From Sarocladium kiliense (lineage: Eukaryota > Ascomycota > Sordariomycetes > Hypocreales > Sarocladiaceae): a DNA stretch of 64,000 nt. The notes under the pieces were generated by a model, which worked only from the letters and a program-made list of their open reading frames with translations, was not told the DNA's origin and ran no database searches. Positions 30,569 to 41,891 of the stretch are shown piece by piece. Both the position numbers and the translations under genes were made by a program. The stretch covers positions 186,001 to 250,000 of the forward strand of contig JAUZTG010000020.1 of the NCBI GenBank assembly GCA_030734395.1. Direction: 5' to 3'. Positions within the stretch are counted from its first letter, which is position 1. The number at the start of each line of letters is the position of its first letter.

Positions 30569-32735
30569 TGTGAGGGACTGAGAGAGAAGCTGACGAAAAG
30601 TTCCAGAGAGTTGGTGCGAAAGTGACGAAGAAAGAGCTTGCAAAAGTTCGTGAAAGAGGATTTGAATGTTGTTGCGGGAGGGGTTGTTGTGACGAAGATG
30701 ATCCGCTCGCCCTCCGCCAGTTGCCCCTCTGTTGTCCTCCGCTTTAGGAGGGCTGCTAGCGACTCGGAGTTCTGGTGGCTCCAGGTTCCCCAGCAGCAAT
30801 TTTTGCAAGGAGGGGTACATCCGAGCACTTCGTCATATCCACTCGAGCTGTTGCTGTCAGGGCAATTAAGTTCAAAGCTGGCTGCCTTTGGCACCCACCT
30901 CCATCATTCGTAGCTATGCTGCCTGTAGTTTAAGTTGATCATGATTTAGGCTTCAGGAAGTGTTCAAACGGCAGCCTGCTGCTAATGATTATGCTATCGA
31001 CCGATTCCTGGCCTGTATGATGATTCGAAAGCCAGTGTAGGATTCCATATTCTACTATGACCCGGGCTCCTTATTAATGGTGCTGGTCTCACCCCCGCGA
31101 TAGCTTCAACCTCTGATGTGCGGCAGTACAGATCTTTGATAGGTACTCATTTCGGAAGGACGTGGCTGGAATTGGGGTAGCTAGCACACATGAAGCGGTC
31201 CTGTCTACAGCATCTTAGATTGAGCTTCATCTTCTTTCCAGGCCCGGAACCAAGCTCCTTCCCTTCTTTCCACTCGGACACCATCAGGCACGTGCTTCTC
31301 TATTCTACTGGCCTGTGCAGCCTCAGGCTTCGCTCAAAGGTGGCTCGGAAACACCCTCTTCAATCCTTTCATCATCCCAAAAAAAGATCTCTACCGGCCA
31401 CTTGCGTCGCAATCACGACTCGTATCGGCACTGTCATCCGTGCCTCAGCAACATCCGATGATTTCAGACCGGTCTGCCCGCTTTGCTCGTAGATGCACGG
31501 ATCGCAACCCCTGGCAAATTAGGAGGCGCGCGTTTGGAATCACGATCAGCCTTGGGACGAGGTCCAAACGACCCATCGTCTTTGCTGGTTCATCACATCT
31601 TTTAGAGCTTCGGTAATCAACGATCCAAGGTTCATCATTAGCGACGAACTCATCTATAAGGGAACGCTTTCCAGGGGTGGAAGGATGATCATACAAGAGA
31701 CCACTCAGCGGTCGCCTGGCGCCTCCTTCCAACATGACTGTCTGCACGTCTGCGTCTGTGAGCGCGGCAGACAAATCCTCGAAACAAATTCGCCGAGGCC
31801 AATCAAGCGCCGGTACATGAGGCACTGGCCAAATTAGAGACCCGCGTTCAAGGACCGTCCCCTTGAGACTCTGAGACACGTTGAGGCACGTCTGCACCAA
31901 AGTAGTCGACAACACTACCACGGCCCGCCGCACGCCGCAGGGGGGACCCTGGCGCTTGTTCCAGAGGCCTTGCTCGCCTTTCTTCAACAGACCCTGGCTG
32001 CCGTTGAAACTGGTGATCAGCATCCCTGCTGGGATCTGCTCCCCCAGTCTTCGACTTGTCTCATCAACTTCAAACACGATCATGGGGTGGTCCGGGACCA
32101 GCAGGGTATTGCTTGTCCAGACGGATGCTTGCGCAAGGGTCGGTCTCCATCACCAACATGCACCTGAAGCTCCTCTGGTCCAAATGAGGGCGAGGCCAAA
32201 GGGGATCTCGAGAGACAAGATTAGAACCTGGGTACAAGCGCGAGTCCCTCACGTCGTAAGAGGGGACCATCCCGCTGGTTTCCTCTCTTTCGTCGCATCT
32301 CTGCACGTTTTCTTTCCGTTCGTTCGTTCACCGTTGTTGACTGCCTCTCGGCTGTGCCATTCCTTTCTCTCCTTTCTCTGTGTCTTTTCGCGAGTTGAGT
32401 TGACTCTCTACGCTCCTTATACAGACCTTGTCATTCTCTTACACACCTGCGCTGCATCTCACACTCCTTCGCCAGCGCCGCCATTCCTTATCAAGCACCT
32501 CCAAGCGACATAACGCTCTGCCAGGAGGAAAGAACAGTCTACGCAAGCTTCGAAACCAGGGTTCGAGCCAGTCACTCCTTTCTCAGCCCCCAAAGAAACG
32601 CATGAACATCTAGAGGATCTCTGTCCGGGCCCATCGCATAATCTTGAGCTGTCAGGCGACAGCACCCAACCTGGCACGTCGGCAATTGGTGAACCACCAT
32701 TTGTATCAGATCGTGCCCAGCAAAATATACGAGAC
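30569..32735. other. 2.2-kb intergenic region, profilin to disordered-protein gene
   Basis: This is the head-to-head region of profilin and the gene at 32736. Two opposing open frames overlap here: 31445-32083 minus (212 residues) and 31881-32513 plus (210 residues). Neither resembles a family I know. A strongly pyrimidine-rich plus-strand tract (about 32275-32410) looks like the core promoter and leader of the downstream gene. Confidence 0.5.
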
Positions 32736-34712
32736 ATGGCAGCCCCGATCAGCTCCGCACGGCCGATGGGCTCGTCCTCCCGTTTACATGCTTCTGACGA
32801 TCATGGACCCAGCAAATCTTCTCAAGATCCTTCTCCTCTTCCAGCCCCTCGTTCACGGGACCCAACTGTGACTGAACGTCCACGGACAAGCTCTGGTCCC
32901 GACTCGAGGAAGCTGAAAGGCAAAATTGACACAAGTTACCACCTTAAGTCAAGAGATGATACGTACGTGGCCGATATGGTTGCGAAAGGGACTGCTCAGA
33001 GGTCATATCACATCCCCATCCGGGGCAAAGCACCTTCACCGGATTCCAGTCCCGACTCTCGTTCTCATTCACCGCCAACGGCCATTGTCCGCACCACGAC
33101 GCCTGATTCTCTCGTCGAGTCCGCCGAAACCGGGCTGGTGACAATCGGAATGGCACTGGGTAGTCCCTCGCGTCCCCCTGACTCGGGTAGAGCTGCCTGG
33201 AGGCCCAAGCAGATGACCAGGGCTATGACCGCGAATGCAGTCGTGCCCGTGCCAGTACAGGAGCTGGAACCACAAATTATGCGCGACGAGACGCCGCCAA
33301 AAGCGAAGTCAAGGAAATGGGGCATCTTCGGAAGGTCCAAGTCCACCAAACGAGGCCGTTCAGCCACAGCCAGCGCAACATCGCCGCCGTCGACAACTCA
33401 AGAGCAGTTTGGCATCAGCTCCCCGCCCCATGCCAACTTCATGAGACAGGGAAGTCCGCAAGTCGTTGCCTCTCCCGTCAGAGGCAAACCCGCGGTCGCA
33501 CGATCCCAGACCGCACCTTTGATTGGAGAGGTTCCAAGCTCACGGAAAATCAATTCAAGCATGCCCTATCAGACTACACAGATGGCGCGGAAACCACTTC
33601 CCAATCAACCTGTAGTCGAAGACCGAAGGCCCATTCCACCAACTAAAGGTCCCGAAAACAAGCCTAAGGCTCAGCTTCTCAATGTCGATATCCCTAGTAT
33701 CGAGATGGAGCGATACAGCGTCATGTTCGGTAGCGTTCTCCAACCAAACCATGGCACTTCGTCGCTTCTGGCTCGTCGTCAGGCAACACTCGAGAAGCTC
33801 AGGATGCTCAAGGATGAGACCACTCGAGAAGAGCAAGGACTGCCACTTAAACCCCCACCGCGAAGGGCGACGTCTCCGAATCCCGGACGGCAATCTCCCT
33901 CATTCTCCCTTTTCCCGCCTACTCCTGGGAAGTCCGGAACACCCCAGCACCCATCCCCTCGGGGTCGATCATATACGTCTCCAGCCTTTCTTCCTTCACC
34001 TTCCCAACCCAACTTCAGCCCTCAGGAGGCAGAGATCTACCTCCAGAGAACGGTTACGCCCACTGGCTCTACTCCAAGACATAGGCAACGCCAGGGATCG
34101 ACATCTGATGGCCACGAGCGAGAATCCTCCCGCGAGCGGGCACGACTCCACAAACCACGGTCTTCATCCAAGCTTAGAAATCCTCAAGTTCTTGTCGAGT
34201 CACCTAGCAGCATCTTGGAAGAGCCAGTCTCCAACTACGAAACGAAACCTCTGCCAGCTCTCCAAGAAGATGAGCCAGAATGGCAGATGGTTTCCAAAAC
34301 GTCACTCGCCAGTACTGCTGGTGAAGCCAGCACCCCACGCTCGCACTCTTCCACCCCGAATTCTGCACAGGATGCAAAGAAGAAGGCGGAGGATGATGCT
34401 CAGAAGGCATTGCGCGATGCTGTGGAGAACTCGATCCGCCGACAGATCAGCATGTCGCAGCAACAAAGGCAGATGCTTCGCCCGCAGCATCTGACAGCCA
34501 GCCCACTCGCGACATCGTCCTCGTCACGCAAGGATGCTAGTCCTCAGGGAGTCGGTATCGCCAGAAATGTCATCCCGAGGGTCGTCGTCGGCAAGAACGA
34601 GCGCCTCGCAGAGACGAAGAGCTCAACGCCGACGCTGGTGCATCCAGGGGCTGAGGGGCAGTCGCCACTCAACAACCGAAAGAGCGAGCGCATTGTGCTT
34701 GACAGCGCTTAA
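32736..34712 (+). CDS. Conserved, largely disordered protein of unknown function
   Basis: Single exon, 658 residues, not assignable to a characterised family. Composition is Ser/Pro/Arg-rich with many S/T-P sites. A basic segment around residues 190-210 (KSRKWGIFGRSKSTKRGR) could be a membrane- or nucleus-targeting patch. The most structured part is around residues 320-360, with IPSIEMERYSVMFGSVL followed by LLARRQATLEKLRMLKDE, a predicted helix. I have the impression that similar motif-plus-helix proteins occur widely in Pezizomycotina, but I cannot check. A second helix-forming stretch lies near residues 545-590 (AQDAKKKAEDDAQKALRDAV). No catalytic motif or membrane span is visible. The start is the first ATG after the pyrimidine-rich leader. 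Confidence 0.75.
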   Translation: MAAPISSARPMGSSSRLHASDDHGPSKSSQDPSPLPAPRSRDPTVTERPRTSSGPDSRKLKGKIDTSYHLKSRDDTYVADMVAKGTAQRSYHIPIRGKAPSPDSSPDSRSHSPPTAIVRTTTPDSLVESAETGLVTIGMALGSPSRPPDSGRAAWRPKQMTRAMTANAVVPVPVQELEPQIMRDETPPKAKSRKWGIFGRSKSTKRGRSATASATSPPSTTQEQFGISSPPHANFMRQGSPQVVASPVRGKPAVARSQTAPLIGEVPSSRKINSSMPYQTTQMARKPLPNQPVVEDRRPIPPTKGPENKPKAQLLNVDIPSIEMERYSVMFGSVLQPNHGTSSLLARRQATLEKLRMLKDETTREEQGLPLKPPPRRATSPNPGRQSPSFSLFPPTPGKSGTPQHPSPRGRSYTSPAFLPSPSQPNFSPQEAEIYLQRTVTPTGSTPRHRQRQGSTSDGHERESSRERARLHKPRSSSKLRNPQVLVESPSSILEEPVSNYETKPLPALQEDEPEWQMVSKTSLASTAGEASTPRSHSSTPNSAQDAKKKAEDDAQKALRDAVENSIRRQISMSQQQRQMLRPQHLTASPLATSSSSRKDASPQGVGIARNVIPRVVVGKNERLAETKSSTPTLVHPGAEGQSPLNNRKSERIVLDSA

Positions 34713-35284
34713 TCAAAAGAAGTCTCTTCATACACGATAATTATGTCATTTCTTCTGTATTTAAAGTCTTTAGACCCCTCCACGTTTATACCTGCGGGTC
34801 AGTTAGAAACGCGCGGCTGGATTGTTTTGAGCATGATACCCCGTTCACAAGCGCCTTGATGGCGAAGATGCGGCGATTTGGGCTCGGGTGAGGAGGATAG
34901 TAATGCATTTCACATGGAGTCTTTGTTTTGGCGTGGTAGCGGTCTTGTAGCCGAAAAAGAATTATAAATTTCTTGAAACCAACGAAGGAATGTTCCCATC
35001 TCTTGTAGCTCTGTCCCATGTTTGATGTCGAATTGCGCAGAGACTGCCGCTTCTGTCCATCTTTGCATCCTCCTCGTGCCTGGTTCTCGGCGGATCTTGA
35101 ATCGTTTGTAGCCAAGTCACAATCCAGTCCCAGTCCACCGTTCTAACAAGTGTGAAATCTACCCACCCCAAAATAAGCCCATAGATAATGGTAATTGTTC
35201 TTCGTTCTGCGATGTTGCAAGCCCTTGGAGGGCTCGTGCCATAAAATTGAGATGTGAGGAGCTGTCGAGTCCGTTTGTTGTGAA
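34713..35284. other. Convergent intergenic region
   Basis: Between the stop of the disordered-protein gene and the YKT6 stop. No coding signal recognised. Confidence 0.55.
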
Positions 35285-36131
35285 TCACATCAGTATGCAG
35301 CAAGAGTTCTGCTTCCTGGCTTGTTCTGTCTGATGTTAGCTGTGTCTTCCGTCCCATACGGGTGGCGAGATTCTTACGGTAGAACATCTTACTGGCGCCC
35401 GACAAATTCTCGCTCTTATGAACCAGCTCGTCCAACTTCTCACCTCGCATGGTGGTTTGCTGAATAGCGTGTCGCATAGTGTCAAGCGTTTCATCGAGGT
35501 CCTTCTGGATAGATGCCAATTTGTTAATCTGTCCTGGGTCTGCGTACTTGGCAAGTGGTGATTGGCCATCGATTGTCGGTGCCGAGAACGTCTTGTTTCC
35601 TGACGCCCACGACTTCTTATCATGCCCTTCAAGAAACTTGTCCAGGACCTTATTCAAAATCATTTGGGCGGCGACTTGATCGTAGTCAATCTTGGAACCT
35701 ATAACGCCAACAACGCCCTCGGGGTGGTGGAAGGCGTGGGCCGCATACGCTGGATGTCGTCAGTGAACTGAGTACGAGTACTCGGGTCGACCATACAGGA
35801 TTCCTCATACTTTGGTCTTCGGTGACTGTGCGTTTCCTGGCACCTTTTGCCGTGTTCTCAGCAACGTCCTGCGCAACGCGCTTCAGAATCGGGAGCGCAC
35901 TGTCTCATATGTCATGGTCACCACTGAATGTTCGAAGCCAACGCAAGAGGTAGGGCACACCAACCTCCATCGCACCGTGTAGGACATTTGACTTTCATCT
36001 GAGCAAAGTTCATGGGCTGGGCTGGGCGATGGCCGCCAGATCTGTCGAGCGGACGGTCAGCCTGGGGCATGGACACATGGCGGGGATGTTGGCGCGAGTG
36101 GACGGACACTGAGGTAGAGCAACGACGACAT
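35285..36131 (-). CDS. YKT6: R-SNARE Ykt6 (longin domain, CAAX end)
   Basis: Lipid-anchored SNARE acting in ER-Golgi, vacuolar and autophagosome fusion. CDS: complement(join(35285..35325,35378..35749,35811..35899,35965..36041,36108..36131)), 200 residues, exactly the family size. The longin part begins MSSLLYLSIWRPSPSPAHEL and passes through QDVAENTAKG and GVVGVIGSKIDYDQVAAQM. The SNARE motif runs from DPGQINKLASIQKDLDET with the zero-layer Arg in MRGEKLDELVHKSENLS. The end, KQNSCCILM, has the double Cys for palmitoylation and farnesylation. The first intron uses a GTCCGT donor, weak but with a GCTGAC branch site and CGACAG acceptor. The longin half is noticeably divergent; exon 1-2 joins rest on frame and similarity, while the SNARE half is certain. 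Confidence 0.85.
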
Positions 36132-36985
36132 GGTGTTTCACTGCCAGAGAGGAATTTAGGAGTTGTTCGGTCGGTCGGTGGTAGGCAGGGTTGAGCCGAG
36201 ACTTGGGGATGCGCACGTTGTCTGGATGCAGGCGTCTTGGAGTTCGGATCGAAGACTGTCGTGCTGATGAGGGTCATGTCCACACCCAGCGAGCACTGTC
36301 GTCACATGGCTCCAGTGGCGGTAAGGAGTGACAGTGCGCTTCCCTACCGCACACCGTATCGCACACTGTATATCTCCACCACATTCTCAGCACGCTAACA
36401 CGGTCCGGTCCGTCACCCGTTGGAGGCTTTTCGTCTACAGCTCAACATTCAAAGAAGGCACTTCTTGAAACGAATGTACACGTATGTAGCGCTGCTAGAG
36501 GCTTCGTCCATTAAGGCTGAAGCTGAGAAGGCGCTGATGTGCTTCTCTCGGGCGGGAACCGAGTAAGTTATCGTTTCTATGACTCGACAAATTATGACCG
36601 AGTCCCGTATTGAAGTAGACTTCACAACCCACGAGTTCCCAGGATTACAAGGCTTTCCACATCAAGGCTTCGAAGTCCTTCTCACTGCCTCGGCACAATA
36701 TCTCGATGATAATGTCATAGCTAGGCGCCATTCTACTTGGCTCGGCACATTGCCTTTCAAGTGGCTCAGCTCAGGGCCTCACGGCGCTTAGAGGCGCAGG
36801 GATGGATGTGCAATATGCAACCTGCTGTGCCAGGGTGCACCAAGGCTCCTAACACCCTCTCGGCAGCTGAGGCAGAATCCAGGGCGGTTATATGCAGGCT
36901 CTCTCCCCCTCTCATTTCTGTTGCAATAGTCTGCGCGTCCTCGCAAGTACATCCTCATTTTGATGCAGAGCCTGCTCTCATCGCC
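36132..36985. other. Head-to-head region, YKT6 and STAND gene
   Basis: 854 bp; both leaders and promoters. Open frames here are short and not family-like. Confidence 0.5.
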
Positions 36986-39900
36986 ATGGAGGTCGACGCG
37001 GCTATTGGCGTCGCTTCACTTATCATACAGGTTTGCGAACTCTCAGTGAACCTGTATAGCAAGTACTGTGATCAGCAGAACCAATTTATCCAGCCTTCAG
37101 ATGCGGAGCTGGAAAACGAACTGACAGAGCTAAAACAACGAGCCAACTCTCTCGTAAAGCCTTTAGACCTACCTGCTGGAAGCACAGTGTGTGTTATTAC
37201 CGAACTTGAGGAGGTATTGTTTTCTATGCCTCTGGAATAGAGCGGCGCTGAGAATGCAAGCAGAGCCTAACAAAGCTATCTCTGTCGACACGGATCGCAG
37301 TCGCGAAACTTGCGACGGCTCTAGAGGAAATCAGGCCAGAACCTGGTCAATCCAGAGTCGATAGTCTCTTAAAAGCTGGAAAGTCTATTTTCGGGACTCA
37401 ACGAAAGCTGAGGCAGCTGAAGGAAGAGATTGAATCCTATCGCTGGAGAACAGATGCACTACTCTTGTCGTTAATCAACGAGAAGCAAAACGTGTCTCTC
37501 GAGTTTGGAGCAGAGATCTTGAGCACACAACGACAGCAACTAAGCCTCTCACGTCAAACAACAGATGACATAACTAGCGTCTTGGAAGTTGGATTCCAGG
37601 ATCTTCGAACACTAATCCTACAGACGAGGGATGGCAGAACGAAGACTATCGCAGCGAACCCGGCCAACGCATTCATAGGCGAGGATGAGACGCAACGGCC
37701 CTCCAAAGTGACGTTTTTCCGATCCGATATCAACAATAACAACGTTCAAAGTACTGTGAGGGATCTTCAGCGCATTGTGAGCCGTGCCAGAGAATGTTTG
37801 CACTTCGATCGCTTGTCGGAGAGGCAGATGGTAATTAGAGAAGCTCACTTCACGACGTTCAACTGGATCTTTCAAGACGATTGTCCAAAGACGAAATCTG
37901 ACGCTTTCTCTTCTTTCCCTGCCTGGCTCGAGCACGGTCAAGGGTGTTACTGGATCCAAGGCAAAGCAGGCTCAGGGAAGTCAACTTTGATGAAACGAAT
38001 ACATGAGCACGAAACGACGCACAAGCATCTCAAAAAGTGGGGGGATGAAGCCGAGGTGCTGACTGCTTCCTACTTCTTCTGGTATCAAGGCTTCAGTTTA
38101 CAGCGAACGCTGGAGGGCACGTTGCGATCGCTACTATACACTCTCCTCGAGAAGTCACCCCAGCATGTCATAGTTGCTCTACCTGAGCTCTTTATCGAGG
38201 CTACGAATCTCGAGCAAGGCATAGTGCTACCATCGCCGTCTCCAGAGAAGCTCCAGCGATGGTTTCAACAACTCCTGGAGGCTTTGGAGAAATCCCAAAA
38301 ACTCAAAGTCTGCTTCTTTATCGATGGTCTGGATGAATGCTCTGGCGAGGAGAGGGACTTGGTCGATTTGGCCAAATTCTTTCTACATATCGGAGGCAAA
38401 TTCAAGGCTGTCAAGTTTGTTCTAGCCAGTCGCCCTCTTCCCGTTTTTGTGGATGCCTTGGCTCATCTACCTGGTCTCCGCGTTCAGGACTTGACTATGA
38501 ACGACATCATAGACTTCACTCGCACATTGATCTGCAAAGACCGCTATGTTGTCAAGGAAGAAGATATAGAAGAACTGGTTGATGTCATCTCTCAGCGATC
38601 GCAAGGCGTTTTCCTTTGGGTGGCGGTTGTGATACAGTCAGTCCTCGAGGGTCTGCGGAACGGCGATAACGTACACGAACTGCGAGATCGAGTGAAGGAG
38701 CTACCTGCAGAGCTGTCGGTTCTTTACAAAAGAATGTTGGATGCTATAAATCCCCGATACAGACAGGAGGCGGCGGAGATGTTGCTTCTCGTTGCGACAA
38801 ACTTTGATCCGGCACATCCTAAACAGGATGGGCCGTCAATCTCCCCCCTCTCTGCGGTGCAACTATCCTTCGCTCTACAGGGTCCTGAAATTGCGATTCA
38901 GGCACCAATACAGCCTTTCTCGGACCAAGAACTCAAGGACGAGGTCGAAAAGCTAGAGCCACGCCTGCGGAGTCGTTGTTTGGGTCTCATCGAGTTCAAG
39001 TTTGACCCAAGGATCGATATCGACGGGCCAGCACTGGTTGAATCTGGTCAGGAACTTCTTGCTATGACTATTGTACCTTTCCATCGCACTGCTATCGAGT
39101 TTCTTCTTGATGAAGAGGTATCAAAATACCTCAAAGAGCAGACGGGCGAGAGGTTCGACGCATTTGATTCCCTGTTTTGTTCTTGTATCCGGATGGTCAA
39201 GATTGCCACATCACTCTTCTCGCGTCCGCCCATTGAGTCGCCAGCTGAAGTCTCGTTATGGACATACCTCTTACATGTCTACTTTGTGGCTTTCGATGCT
39301 GAACGGCGAGGAAGCGGGATTTGCAAAGCGTACATTGATGAGCTTGACCGCGTGTTAGACGTGCAGTGGAAGAACACCCCAGATTCACTTGTTCCCAGAC
39401 TACATGATAATGCACGGTGGTTTCCTGCATTGATCAATAGCAAAGCCCCAGGGAACGACTCACTCATGCCATCCTCGAATGAATTTGAAGAGACAGCTAG
39501 GGATCTGGACGATGAGTTGTGTGCACAGCTGGAAAGACGGTATCAGCAGATCGGGTTCATTCGCATCTTACCTATTCTCACTCGAATTGACGACCTGACG
39601 TTCTTCATAGAGGGCAGTTCTCAATTTTCTCCAGACGACGCAACTCTGCTTCTTCGACTCTTATTGCAAGCCAGGTTTTCACCACGAAGTTTTGGGAAGA
39701 TCCAACTGTACTTCGATCCTTGTTTAGAGACTGCTGTCAGCGCGCTACTGGCAGCCGGGGCAGACTCAAACGCGATGGACACAGAGGACTCGGCCTTCAC
39801 AATTTGGACGCGATTTCTCTGGTACATTTTCCCTTTGCTCACCGCAAAGAAGCTCTTCATCATGGTCCCAGAGGGGGGCGGCGAGGCTCTGGTATCAATG

Positions 39901-40299
39901 GTTGAAAAGTTCATCGCTCACGGAGCTGATCCTTCAGCCCTGGTGCCTTTCCATGACGAGTTAGCAATACCGTCAATCTTTATGCAAACAATGCATCGGA
40001 TTGCGGTAGAGGGGGTCTCTGTATTTGTCGAACAGGAGGAGAGCCTAATGCTGCAGAAATTCACTGCGCTGAGGGACCCTTTGCTACGAGTTGCCGAGAT
40101 CCTGAGACTGCATGAGGATAAGGCAGGGCTGCACAGCAGGAGATCTCGGGCTCGAACCTCGCTTTCTTGGCTGAGATCAGCTCGAAAGTCGCGAGGAAGG
40201 TCAAGTGGAGGGCAGAAGGATGGACCGCAAGGCAAAGAGTCTCTGGCTCCGTTGAGGAAAGTAAGGAATTGGGCATCGCGGTCCAAATCAACAGGGTGA
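36986..40299 (+). CDS. STAND protein with NACHT-type NTPase (fungal NLR-like)
   Basis: Signal-transducing NTPase of the class that includes fungal heterokaryon-incompatibility and immune-like receptors. CDS: join(36986..37213,37264..40299), 1087 residues; the 50-nt intron has GTATTG and GCAAGCAG ends with a GCTGAG-type branch. The N-terminal segment MEVDAAIGVASLIIQVCEL resembles the first helix of fungal HeLo-like/STAND effector regions; helices follow to about 250. The Walker A loop GKAGSGKST is at about 309-317 and Walker B FFIDGLDE at about 427-434. VKFVLASRPLP follows, then a winged-helix-like region and the motif FHRTAIEFLL near 682, usual in this fungal group. No WD40 array; two degenerate ankyrin-like motifs (ALLAAGADSNAMD, KFIAHGADPSAL) occur near 830-890. 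The tail is Arg/Ser-rich. The ligand is unknown. Confidence 0.88.
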
Positions 40300-40672
40300 C
40301 TTGAAGAATATTTATCAGACTAGCTTTATTACCAGCGTCTTGGAATTCTGTTGAAAACATGATGGCATGTTTAATCGGCTTCATAACGTGGCTTTTGCAA
40401 CATGGAGTCATTGATCGATGTTACCTTCACAAACAAGGTGGATTGATCTAACAGTCTCTCGGGTAATGGAGGCCAGCTCAATTAACACTCATCTCGTCCT
40501 CTGATCCGCATAAAGCAGGTTGCAGCCAAGAGTCGCGTTGCCTGTTCCACGGACCCTGCATTAGCCCCTGCGTTGTATAAGTGAGGGGCCTGTCAGACTC
40601 GAGCTGGTTGCCTCCCACCTCTCTTTGCAGCCTCACATCCTCACACAGACTCCTCCAACAGCGTCACAAAAG
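40300..40672. other. Intergenic region upstream of the 2EXR gene
   Basis: 373 bp with the 3' flank of the STAND gene and the promoter of the next gene. Nothing further seen. Confidence 0.5.
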
Positions 40673-41764
40673 ATGCTAGACCAGTCCTTCCCGCGCTTCC
40701 CCGAGCTTCCCACGGAAATTCGGCTTCAGATCTGGCAATCTGCCCTTCCCGCGCACGACAAGCCCTCCCTCTTCCCTTGGCGTCTAGGTTGCTGGGAGCT
40801 CCGGCCCATCCCACCATCCGACCCAGCTCACGACCCCGCGGCGCCAGACTTCCCTCGTCTGGAGTTCAACCACAATCTTCTCCATCCTCTGAAGCTTTCT
40901 GCGCCGTCAATTACGCCGTTGCTTGGGGTTTCCAGCGAGGCGCGTGATATTGCTCGGGCATGGGTGAAGGAGAATGGATTTGAATCGAGTCCACAAGGCC
41001 TGTACACGAGGAAGTTCAACCCTGACCTGGATGTCGTCTTTCTTCCATGGCTGATGAAGGACGATGAGTCAACGACTACTTTTTTGGACACAAGATCAGT
41101 GCTTTACAACGAACTATTCGATAAGCTTCAGAGCCCAGATGCCCTGTTGGCCATACGACGAGAGGCTGAGCGAAGACAGCTACTCAGGGCGCAACAACTG
41201 CCACCCCACCTTGCACCAGCACCAGCAGACGACCAACAAAGCGATGATGACTACGACGAGGCAAACTATCGCAAGGTCGACCCTTGGAGCGCAATCACAC
41301 GATTCGCTCTCCCAGCTCGTCGCTGTCGAAGCAATAACGAGTGGACTCTGCTCCCTCACTTCTTCCCCAAGTTCAACACGCTCTACGTCGTTGCACCCAG
41401 GTACGACGGCACCGCCGTAGAGACAGACCTGAACAACATCACAGGCGAAAATATGGAAATGCGGAGACTGTACGACTTAGACCCAAAGCGAGAGATCTCA
41501 TACATGGAATTCAATGGTCAAGACGACTTTGCATGGAAGGGTAGCTGGGAACGTGACGAATCTTTGCTGGCTGAGGAAAGGCAGGAGCCTGAGTTTCTCA
41601 GCAATTTCCGAGGTGACAACTACGACAAGGCAGAGGTCGTCGACGGGTTGTTGGTCATGAACATTGAGGACTGTGTCAAGGACTTGGGTTCGGCCGTGAG
41701 AAATACGCACGACAAGAGGCCGTTCCAGTTTCGGCCAGTGCCGGCTTGGTGGACTCAGTCCTAG
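40673..41764 (+). CDS. 2EXR domain protein
   Basis: Fungal protein of unknown function carrying the 2EXR module at its N-terminus: FPRFPELPTEIRLQIWQSAL, the F-box-like conserved helix, then a HxxLL...SAPSITPLLGVSSEAR segment. Single exon, 363 residues, starting at the ATG at 40673 (MLDQSFPRF). A low-complexity acidic stretch (DDQQSDDDYDEAN) lies near residues 185-200. The C-terminal half contains LLPHFFPKFNTLYVVAP and ends in a Trp-rich VPAWWTQS. Members are numerous in plant-associated fungi, and no biochemical role is established. It converges on the amidohydrolase gene only 127 bp away. Confidence 0.82.
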   Translation: MLDQSFPRFPELPTEIRLQIWQSALPAHDKPSLFPWRLGCWELRPIPPSDPAHDPAAPDFPRLEFNHNLLHPLKLSAPSITPLLGVSSEARDIARAWVKENGFESSPQGLYTRKFNPDLDVVFLPWLMKDDESTTTFLDTRSVLYNELFDKLQSPDALLAIRREAERRQLLRAQQLPPHLAPAPADDQQSDDDYDEANYRKVDPWSAITRFALPARRCRSNNEWTLLPHFFPKFNTLYVVAPRYDGTAVETDLNNITGENMEMRRLYDLDPKREISYMEFNGQDDFAWKGSWERDESLLAEERQEPEFLSNFRGDNYDKAEVVDGLLVMNIEDCVKDLGSAVRNTHDKRPFQFRPVPAWWTQS

Positions 41765-41891
41765 ACATTGATGTATCACGCGGAAAATATACAGGCAGAT
41801 ATACATGTAGGCACAGGTTTGTAGGCAGGAATATGTATATAGGCAGGTCTCACAAAGAGATGAGCTGGAAGTGGTTGCGTAATAGCATATT

